Below are positions 58,197 to 64,000 of a stretch of DNA of 64,000 nt, piece after piece (positions within the stretch are counted from its first letter, which is position 1; each line of letters starts with the position of its first letter). Made by a program: the position numbers and the translations under genes. Origin of the DNA: Bacteroidetes bacterium 41-46 (GTDB lineage Bacteria; Bacteroidota; Bacteroidia; Bacteroidales; UBA932); NCBI GenBank assembly GCA_001897515.1, contig MKTA01000030.1:62001-126000 (forward strand), given 5' to 3'. Below the pieces are notes generated by a model. That model was not told the origin of the DNA. It searched no databases and worked only from the letters and a program-made list of their open reading frames with translations.

Positions 58197-58829
58197 ATGA
58201 CATTAGAAGAATTTAATAGTTACATCCTTAACCATTCAAAATTTGTTGAACTAAAGAACGAGGCTGCTGTGCCTATAATGAATATAGAGTGGGAAGAAGA
58301 TATTTCTAATATTGAGGCGTACTACGAAAGAATTATTTGTAAGCAAAATCTTGGCGTTATACTTGAAGATAATATTGCAAGCTCATTGAATAGGACTTTT
58401 TTAAAAAGGATTGATACAATTGAGATCCCAGGGAGTTTTACACCTCAGCTTTTTATTGAGTCGGATATTGAGCGAATGACCACATTAATAAGATTCTCAA
58501 GTAGTGGCAATAAGGTTGCACCCCCGCTCTGTCATTGTAGGTACAAAATGAAAGATGGGGCAATTGAACAACTCCCCCTTGAAATTGGCGATGGGATTCA
58601 TAGAGTGCGATTGGCAAAGCATCTTAATCTGTCAGAAATTTTTATTTTTGTAGTTGAGCGGCCGTATGAGCTTACATTCTCTCACTCTCTATGGAGCTTA
58701 GGGAGTGATGGCAAGGAAATATTCATTAAAGAACGAGATGGCGTGAAAGAATTCCGGTTACCATTGGAAGCATACGAGGGCAAACTGATTAGTTCTGGAG
58801 ATTATTGCTTTTTGCCTAGAGAATTTTAA
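58197..58829 (+). CDS. Hypothetical protein with ParB/sulfiredoxin-like motif
   Basis: The 210-residue protein contains EIGDGIHRVRLAKHLNLSEI near residue 142, similar to the DGxHRxxAAxxLG signature of the ParB/sulfiredoxin nucleotide-binding fold. In that family the motif binds nucleotides in DNA-segregation, nuclease or phosphotransfer proteins. Here the usual second His (HHR) is replaced by Ile-His-Arg. The rest is unrecognised. It may be part of a two-gene cargo module with 57447. It is followed by a 333-bp gap with a terminator. Confidence 0.6.
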   Translation: MTLEEFNSYILNHSKFVELKNEAAVPIMNIEWEEDISNIEAYYERIICKQNLGVILEDNIASSLNRTFLKRIDTIEIPGSFTPQLFIESDIERMTTLIRFSSSGNKVAPPLCHCRYKMKDGAIEQLPLEIGDGIHRVRLAKHLNLSEIFIFVVERPYELTFSHSLWSLGSDGKEIFIKERDGVKEFRLPLEAYEGKLISSGDYCFLPREF

Positions 58830-59162
58830 CCGTCAAATAACAATCTAAAAAATTCACTCTACCACTTAAAAACACAATTAGCCTCATAAGACCAGGCCTT
58901 GATTATGAATTTCTACCAATGACTGATTCTTATTAGTAAGTAATCTGTTGTGCAGTTGTTTGCACCTATCTTGAGTAAATATCAATTAAAGGGGGTTAAT
59001 CCCCCCTTTTTTTTGCCTGATTTGTTTTCATATTGAAAACATATTGCATTGATTTACTGACAAATATACGAATAAAGTATTTAAAATAAAATAGCATTTG
59101 CTATTGATTTAAGAATTTTTATGCATTTGCTTTGCTTCATCAAACTCTTAAAAAATATTATT
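58830..59162. other. 333-bp gap with terminator, no gene seen
   Basis: No plausible ORF on either strand begins with a usable start in this gap. It contains the terminator at 58988-59014. A TATATTTG box at 59061-59068 on the minus strand has no gene to serve. The region is AT-rich and otherwise featureless. Confidence 0.6.
58988..59014 (+). terminator. Intrinsic terminator after the 58197 gene
   Basis: AAAGGGGG, a short loop and CCCCCTTT form an 8-bp stem followed by eight or more T. It ends the transcript of the cargo genes, about 160 nt after the stop. Confidence 0.85.
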
Positions 59163-59549
59163 ATGAAAGAAGAAAAACAAATCGTTAGTGATGAGGACTT
59201 GAAATTATTGGAATTGTTCTCTCTATTAGGTAAAAGAGCAGAGCAGAAATCACCTGCAATAGCAGCTTGTTTTGGGAATAATGATGCTCAGGGCTCTCTT
59301 TACGCAATAAGGCTCGCACTTGATAGCCTTGTGCAATTAGGGTGTGATTTTAATGAAGATGATTTTGTTGAAATGGCAAAAACACTTCAACAGAGTAATT
59401 TAGATGGTGCTGAAACCATTCTCAGGGTTTTGTACTCAGCAACAAGGTATTTAAATGAGCTTGAAGCATATCGCAATGTAGTTAGTGACCTTTTGGACCT
59501 AGAGTACAAAGCAAGGCGCAATAAGGCCCCTCAATCAAGCAATAACTAA
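59163..59549 (+). CDS. Small hypothetical helical protein
   Basis: The 128-residue protein is unrecognised. It is predicted helical throughout, with a conserved-looking middle (SLYAIRLALDSLVQLGCDFN). The longer frame from 59121 starts in a hydrophobic stretch with no support; the ATG at 59163 follows TATTATT, as in nearby genes. It lies 19 nt before 59569, so the two are likely one operon. Confidence 0.6.
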   Translation: MKEEKQIVSDEDLKLLELFSLLGKRAEQKSPAIAACFGNNDAQGSLYAIRLALDSLVQLGCDFNEDDFVEMAKTLQQSNLDGAETILRVLYSATRYLNELEAYRNVVSDLLDLEYKARRNKAPQSSNN

Positions 59550-59568
59550 CCGGCTCGCAACAAGTATT

Positions 59569-59877
59569 ATGAAAACAAATGTAAGTGATGATTTTTTAAT
59601 AAGCCAGGCACTACTAGCTATGAGTGAACTCGCAACATTTCATAAGTGCACAGGCTCGCAATCTATGATTAACTTGATTAGGCAATCAGTTAAGAAAGAT
59701 TCTATTCTATATGAATTTAAAGGCGAAGAGCTAGAGCGGTTCATTGATGAGATAAGCCGAATCAATCTTTTTGCTAATAAGTTTGAGAATAGGCTTACCG
59801 ACCTGGGGCTAGAGTTCCGAAAAAAGGCCATACAGATAGAAGAGAGCCCCAAAAAGGGGATTATCAAGGCTGAATGA
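59569..59877 (+). CDS. Small hypothetical protein
   Basis: The 102-residue protein is unrecognised and helical (ELERFIDEISRINLFANKFE), with no membrane segment. It shares an operon with the 59163 gene and is followed by a terminator. No function can be offered. Confidence 0.6.
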   Translation: MKTNVSDDFLISQALLAMSELATFHKCTGSQSMINLIRQSVKKDSILYEFKGEELERFIDEISRINLFANKFENRLTDLGLEFRKKAIQIEESPKKGIIKAE

Positions 59878-59921
59878 TATAGACACACCCCAGTAAAATT
59901 GATTGGTTAAAACCAAAGAAA

Positions 59922-59955
59922 TAGCACCTCCGCTCGGGGGTGTTATTTTTTACCC
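59922..59955 (+). terminator. Intrinsic terminator after the 59569 gene
   Basis: AGCACCTCC, the loop GCTC and GGGGGTGTT pair with G-T wobbles, followed by ATTTTTT. It ends the two-gene operon before the ASCH gene. Confidence 0.75.
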
Positions 59956-60034
59956 CTACAATAAGATTGAATAGAAATCTAGCCCATCCATCCACATACC
60001 CGGATGCAAAATTTACATTTTTCTGTATTTTCCT

Positions 60035-60065
60035 CTTGCAAATGATTATTAAAAGATTAAATTTG
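60035..60065 (+). promoter_or_regulatory. Promoter of the ASCH-domain gene
   Basis: CTTG (60035-60038, one mismatch to TTTG), 19 nt, then TAAATTTG (60058-60065) fits the Bacteroidetes consensus. It lies 21 nt upstream of the ATG at 60087 and excludes the longer frame that opens at 59940. Confidence 0.6.
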
Positions 60066-60086
60066 AGGCATCTAAAACAAAGTATT

Positions 60087-60467
60087 ATGAAAGTTCTAAC
60101 TCTATCAATCAAACAACAATGGTTTGACGAAATCAGGGCAGGCAAGAAAACGATAGAAACTAGGGAAATCAAGCCCACAACTGCAAGTAAATACATTGAG
60201 TATTCCTATAATGGCGAGCGAATCAAAGAGTCTCAGATTACCGATGATATGGAGGGTGTTGAAGCTATTCCAATCAAATACGATGCTATCAAGTTCCTCA
60301 CAGGTGCGTACGAGGGCACAAGGCCAAGTATGATAGTTGAGGTAACAGGCGAAGAGGTTTACATTCTTACAGACGAAGAGACAGGCGAAGATCTCGTTTA
60401 CGAAAATAACGGGGTTGAGTATGTCGCTGCCGAGATAGTCTATTCTTTGGGAAAAATCATTGAATAA
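60087..60467 (+). CDS. ASCH-domain protein at the right end of the element
   Basis: The 126-residue protein starts MKVLTLSIKQQWFDEIRAGK followed by KTIETREI, the N-terminal signature of ASCH domains (related to PUA and EVE folds). Such proteins bind RNA or modified nucleotides; some have nucleotide hydrolase activity. The exact role here is unknown. It is the last gene before attR and has its own promoter and no partner, which fits an accessory gene. An upstream frame from 59940 is excluded by the promoter position. Confidence 0.8.
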   Translation: MKVLTLSIKQQWFDEIRAGKKTIETREIKPTTASKYIEYSYNGERIKESQITDDMEGVEAIPIKYDAIKFLTGAYEGTRPSMIVEVTGEEVYILTDEETGEDLVYENNGVEYVAAEIVYSLGKIIE

Positions 60468-60548
60468 TAATTTCAAAACCTCCCCTATCGCTGAGGAGCA
60501 TTTTTGCAGAAATGATGTTTTTTTGTGTGAATTGTGTGTTCCAAAAGA

Positions 60549-60581
60549 AAAAGCACCTATCTGTATTTACTAGATAAGTGC
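60549..60581 (-). terminator. Element-supplied terminator for tRNA-Val
   Basis: On the minus strand GCACTTATCT and AGATAGGTGC form a 10-bp stem (one U-G pair) followed by TTTTTCTTTT, about 15 nt past the tRNA 3' end. It replaces the host terminator left behind at 51792-51824. Confidence 0.7.
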
Positions 60582-60595
60582 CTGATTCTCACTTT

Positions 60596-60641
60596 GTGGG
60601 AGCAGAGGGAGTCGAACCCCCGACCCTCTGCTTGTAAGGCA
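60596..60641. repeat. attR: right 46-bp direct repeat
   Basis: This is identical to 51827-51872. It supplies the 3' part of the working tRNA-Val, from the anticodon stem to the discriminator base. The 5' part of the tRNA (60642-60671) is host DNA. The repeat marks the right border of the element; the distance between the repeats is about 8.77 kb. Confidence 0.93.
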
Positions 60642-60671
60642 GATGCTCTAAACCAACTGAGCTATGCTCCC
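60597..60671 (-). tRNA. tRNA-Val (anticodon UAC)
   Basis: The 75-nt cloverleaf starts GGGAGCATAGCTCAG. The acceptor stem GGGAGCA pairs with TGCTCCC; the anticodon loop CTTACAA gives UAC; the T-arm has TTCGACT. The discriminator is A and CCA is not encoded. It is the integration site: its 3' 45 nt lie within the attR repeat. Confidence 0.95.
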
Positions 60672-60703
60672 TTTTGCAGCCCCATTCTTTTCGTTTGGGA
60701 GTG

Positions 60704-60734
60704 CAAAGATATACCCATTTTTTTATTTTGCAAA
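60704..60734 (-). promoter_or_regulatory. Promoter of tRNA-Val
   Basis: On the minus strand TTTG (60731-60734), 19 nt, then TATCTTTG (60704-60711) is a complete sigma-ABfr match. It lies about 33 nt upstream of the tRNA and overlaps the last codons of folC. It is outside the element, so the host promoter still drives the tRNA. Confidence 0.75.
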
Positions 60735-62024
60735 AAATTCAGAATTATTTTCTAAAAAAATTATTGCATCAGCTACAATAAAAGTAGAACCTCCTATAAA
60801 CAGCAGATCTCCATCTTTCATCAACGCCTTTGCCTTGTTTAATGCCGACTCTACATTTGGATGAGCTTCTCCCTGGAATCCAATTAGTTTGCATCTTTCA
60901 GCCAGTTTCACAGAGTCAAGAGCCCTTTCAGTAGAGGCTTGTGCAAATAGATAGTAAGCATAGGAGGGCATATATCCGAATATTTTTTCAAGATCCTTCT
61001 CTGCAACAAAACCTAATACTATAAAGAGTCTGTTAAATTTTTGCTTCCTTAGTTGTGAAAAAACTATTCTCAAACCATTTGCATTATGGCCTGTATCACA
61101 AACCACCTGAGGATCCCTGGATATCCACTCCCATCTTCCTCTCAGACCAGTGTTCTTTGCAGCGTTTCTAATCCCCTCTTGAATGCTTTTATCACTCCAT
61201 CCATGAGCACATTTTGAGATAAATCGGCTGTTCCTTCCCAAAATATTCAATGCCGTAAGAACTGTTCGCAAATTGTGTATCTGATAATCTCCTTTAAGGT
61301 CCATATCATAGTCGGCCGGCATAACATCTTTGAATCTTGACTCCTGTGCGTAATGTATTGGGGAGCCTCTCTCAACAGAAATCTTATCAAATACTGGTCT
61401 AGTATTATTTTGAACCTCACCTACAACAACCGGAACACCCGGTTTAATTATTCCTCCCTTCTCAAATGCAATCTCCGGAAGAGTATAGCCCAGATATTCA
61501 CAGTGGTCAAGAGCAATATTTGTTATTATACTCAACTCCGGAGTGATAATATTTGTAGAGTCAAGTCTCCCTCCCAGCCCTGTCTCAATTACAGCTATAT
61601 CTACACCTTCTCTCCTGAAGTGGTCAAATGCCATTGCAGTAGTAATCTCAAAAAATGACACCCCTCTCTCCTCCATAAAAAATCTTCTCTCTGTAAGAAA
61701 TTTATATACCTCTTCCCTTGATATCATCTTACCGTTTACTTTAATTCTCTCTCTGAAGTCAATAAGATGGGGAGAGGTGTATAATCCTGTTTTCAGACCA
61801 GCCGCCGCAAATACTGAAGCAATCATATGAGATACCGATCCCTTTCCGTTTGTGCCTGCAATATGTATTGTCATGAATCCTCTGTGTGGATGACCTAGCA
61901 GAGAGTCAAAATCTTGCATTGACTCAAGTCCCGGTTTATAAGCCCTGTTGCCCACCTTTTGATATGAGGGGAATTTTTTAAATATTGCCTCAATCTCTCT
62001 ATTATACTCTTCAATCTCTATCAT
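60723..62024 (-). CDS. folC: Folylpolyglutamate synthase / dihydrofolate synthase
   Basis: The 433-residue Mur-ligase-family enzyme adds glutamate to folates. The ATP-binding loop is HIAGTNGKGSVSHMIASVF; other motifs are GLYTSPHLIDFRERI, ETGLGGRLDSTN and ITNIALDHCEYLG, with CDTGHNANGL in the C-domain. It is a single minus-strand gene whose 3' end carries the tRNA-Val promoter, and it is divergent from purL. Confidence 0.93.
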   Translation of the reverse strand: MIEIEEYNREIEAIFKKFPSYQKVGNRAYKPGLESMQDFDSLLGHPHRGFMTIHIAGTNGKGSVSHMIASVFAAAGLKTGLYTSPHLIDFRERIKVNGKMISREEVYKFLTERRFFMEERGVSFFEITTAMAFDHFRREGVDIAVIETGLGGRLDSTNIITPELSIITNIALDHCEYLGYTLPEIAFEKGGIIKPGVPVVVGEVQNNTRPVFDKISVERGSPIHYAQESRFKDVMPADYDMDLKGDYQIHNLRTVLTALNILGRNSRFISKCAHGWSDKSIQEGIRNAAKNTGLRGRWEWISRDPQVVCDTGHNANGLRIVFSQLRKQKFNRLFIVLGFVAEKDLEKIFGYMPSYAYYLFAQASTERALDSVKLAERCKLIGFQGEAHPNVESALNKAKALMKDGDLLFIGGSTFIVADAIIFLENNSEFFAK

Positions 62025-62126
62025 ACATATTATTATTCAAAATCCGTGCAAATGTGGTTATATTTTTTACACATTGGTTAAAAAGCAGTAATTTTATGCC
62101 CTCAATACAATTTCATCTACATTCAA

Positions 62127-64000
62127 ATGATTCTTTTCTTTAGAACAAAACAGAACACTATAGTTGCTGCTGCAACAGAGAGAGAGCTGGCCGGTGCTGA
62201 TCTAAATGCATTAAAATGGCTGCTTGACGATGCTGAGATAATTAACAATGAAAAGGCCGAGGGGTACTTTATTGGACCCAGAAGGGAGATGATAACACCC
62301 TGGAGTACTACTGCAGTTGAGATTACTCAGAACATGAACATTCACGGTATAAAGCGTATGGAGGAGTTCTTCCCCGTCTCAGATAATGACGATGTATCGT
62401 ATGACAAAATGCTTCAAAGAAAATACTCTTGTCTTGATCAGGAGTTATTCACCATTGTACACGAACCTGAAAGGATTATTTCTGTAGATGATATAGCTGC
62501 GTACAATGAAAAAGAGGGTCTCGCTTTAAGCAGTGAAGAGATAGAGTATCTTGATAATCTTTCAGCCAGGCTTGGACGATCTCTCACAGACAGTGAAATA
62601 TTTGGATTTTCACAGGTAAACTCAGAGCACTGCAGACACAAAATATTCAACGGCAGGTTCATCATCAACGGAGAAGAGAGAGAGTCCTCGCTATTCCAGT
62701 TAATTAAAAAGACATCTAAAGAGAATCCAAATAGAATAGTTTCGGCTTATAAAGACAACTGTGCATTCCTTGAGGGGCCAAAAGTTAAACTCTTCCACCC
62801 CTCCTCTCCGGACAGGCCGGACTTGTTCAGACTTAAGGAGGAGGAGACGGTAATCTCCCTTAAAGCCGAAACTCATAACTTCCCAACAACTGTAGAGCCG
62901 TTTAACGGAGCTGCAACAGGATCCGGAGGAGAGATTAGAGACAGAATGGCTGGTGGAAGAGGCTCCTTTCCAATTGCCGGAACAGCCGTTTATATGACAT
63001 CTTATCCCAGAATTGACTCAGATGGTAGAGATTGGGAGAAGAGTCATGAGAGGGAGTGGCTCTATCAGTCTCCAAAGGAGATACTTACTAAGGCATCTAA
63101 TGGGGCAAGCGATTTTGGAAACAAATTTGGACAGGCCTTAATTTGCGGCAGCCTTCTGACATTTGAACATACTGAGGGGCTTAAGAGCTACGGTTATGAT
63201 AAAGTAATAATGCTGGCAGGAGGCATAGGGTATGCTAAAAAGTCATTAGCAATTAAGGATTTGCCTGCAAAGGGGGATAAAGTGGTTGTAATGGGAGGAG
63301 ACAATTACAGAATAGGGATGGGCGGGGGCGCGGTCTCTTCAGTTGCAACAGGTGAGTTTGATAACAGCATTGAGTTGAATGCCGTTCAGCGTTCAAATCC
63401 GGAAATGCAGAAAAGGGTTTACAATGCGATACGGGCTCTTGCTGAAAGTGAAAACAATCCTATAGTTTCGGTGCACGACCACGGGGCCGGAGGTCATCTT
63501 AATTCATTATCAGAGCTTGTGGAGGAGACCGGCGGAGACATATATATTAACAAGCTGCCTGTCGGTGACCCTACTCTATCAGCAAAGGAGATAATCGGAA
63601 ACGAGTCACAGGAGCGTATGGGTATGATAATGAAAGAAAATGATATTGCGCTTGCAGAGAGAGTTGCAGAGAGAGAGAGGGCTCCGATATATATTGTAGG
63701 TGAAGCCACCGGAAAGCACAATTTCACATTTGTAAACACAGAAACTAACGAGAAGCCATTTGATTTGGAGGTTAAGGATCTATTGGGATCTACTCCGAAA
63801 ACAGTGATGGAAGATATTGAACTTAAGGAGAGATTTGACCCTCTTGAATATGATATTGAGGATATACAGTACTATACGGAGCAGGTTATGCAACTTGAGT
63901 CTGTTGCTTCAAAAGATTGGCTTACAAATAAGGTTGACAGATCTGTAAGCGGTCTTATTGCCCTCCAACAAACTGCAGGGGAGATCCAGCTCCCTTTAAA
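62127..64000 (+). CDS. purL: Phosphoribosylformylglycinamidine synthase, large form, 3' end beyond window
   Basis: The frame is open from ATG 62127 to the end of the window (624 codons). It starts MILFFRTKQNTIVAAATERE. The large single-chain form is shown by the substrate loop AETHNFPTTVEPFNGAATGS, GGEIRDRMAGGRG, the segment VSVHDHGAGGHLNSL, and GLIALQQTAGEIQLPL at the end. The glutaminase domain would lie downstream, outside the window. The enzyme makes formylglycinamidine ribotide in purine synthesis. Confidence 0.92.
   Translation, partial: MILFFRTKQNTIVAAATERELAGADLNALKWLLDDAEIINNEKAEGYFIGPRREMITPWSTTAVEITQNMNIHGIKRMEEFFPVSDNDDVSYDKMLQRKYSCLDQELFTIVHEPERIISVDDIAAYNEKEGLALSSEEIEYLDNLSARLGRSLTDSEIFGFSQVNSEHCRHKIFNGRFIINGEERESSLFQLIKKTSKENPNRIVSAYKDNCAFLEGPKVKLFHPSSPDRPDLFRLKEEETVISLKAETHNFPTTVEPFNGAATGSGGEIRDRMAGGRGSFPIAGTAVYMTSYPRIDSDGRDWEKSHEREWLYQSPKEILTKASNGASDFGNKFGQALICGSLLTFEHTEGLKSYGYDKVIMLAGGIGYAKKSLAIKDLPAKGDKVVVMGGDNYRIGMGGGAVSSVATGEFDNSIELNAVQRSNPEMQKRVYNAIRALAESENNPIVSVHDHGAGGHLNSLSELVEETGGDIYINKLPVGDPTLSAKEIIGNESQERMGMIMKENDIALAERVAERERAPIYIVGEATGKHNFTFVNTETNEKPFDLEVKDLLGSTPKTVMEDIELKERFDPLEYDIEDIQYYTEQVMQLESVASKDWLTNKVDRSVSGLIALQQTAGEIQLPL

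Noticed and set aside
59061-59068. TATATTTG on the minus strand as a promoter
   Set aside because: It matches the -7 box but there is no leftward gene in the element for it to serve, and no -33 box.
51827-60641. Conjugative or mobilisable element (ICE/IME)
   Set aside because: No relaxase, VirD4/VirB4, tra or mob gene is visible. An oriT alone cannot be excluded by eye.
51827-60641. Complete prophage
   Set aside because: No capsid, portal, terminase, tail or lysis gene could be recognised in the element.
60534-60755. Plus-strand 73-codon ORF across tRNA-Val
   Set aside because: It is the antisense reading of the tRNA gene; the open frame is due to tRNA sequence and not to coding.

Overview
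The window is a stretch of chromosome from a member of the Bacteroidetes, most likely Bacteroidales. The signs are a TonB-dependent receptor, TlpA/DUF5106-type lipoproteins, S9 dipeptidyl peptidases, a futalosine-type menaquinone gene (mqnC), lipid A genes, a tmRNA tag GNNNYALAA, start codons mostly without Shine-Dalgarno sequences, and many matches to the Bacteroidetes sigma-ABfr promoter (TTTG, about 19 nt, TAnnTTTG). GC is moderate to low and genes are packed tightly, often with 1-4 nt overlaps.

Positions 1-14,500 (mostly minus strand): an S9 peptidase cut by the window edge, a hybrid histidine kinase, and pgl-zwf-gnd (the oxidative pentose phosphate branch). A plus-strand lipoprotein with a thioredoxin-like end follows, then the operon gpsA-pgi-addB-addA (glycerol-3-phosphate, glycolysis, and an AddAB-type helicase-nuclease). 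Positions 14,600-25,750: mqnC, rnhA, pdxA, then recG-nfo-msrA-MATE, glnS, yicC and a secreted protein. Positions 25,744-32,600 (minus): a DPP-IV-like peptidase, a RecD-like helicase, trkH with an orphan membrane sensor, and gapA. Positions 32,734-42,607 (plus): one long operon surE, lpxB fused to an ogt-type DNA repair domain, dapF, coaD, a TlpA-like protein, a D-lactate dehydrogenase-like flavoprotein and a UbiD decarboxylase. Then come lnt, a TonB receptor, a LysE transporter, tmRNA, a PgpH-like HD phosphodiesterase, an esterase, an HPt protein and an aldo/keto reductase.

Positions 51,827-60,641 are an integrated element of about 8.8 kb in tRNA-Val(UAC). A perfect 46-bp direct repeat flanks it; the left copy is an orphan 3' half-tRNA and the right copy completes the working tRNA. 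All its genes point the same way: tyrosine integrase, an unknown protein, an AlpA/Xis-like regulator, a phage-type replication initiator, a DnaB-like helicase, a GC-rich repeat array that looks like iterons, and six small unknown or accessory genes, one with a ParB/sulfiredoxin-like motif and one with an ASCH domain. There is no relaxase, capsid, terminase or CI-like repressor. It therefore looks like a self-replicating but non-self-transferring integrative element, plausibly a phage-satellite-like island, and is the best candidate here for an undescribed system.

Positions 60,700-64,000 return to host genes: folC (minus) and a large purL (plus) that runs off the end.
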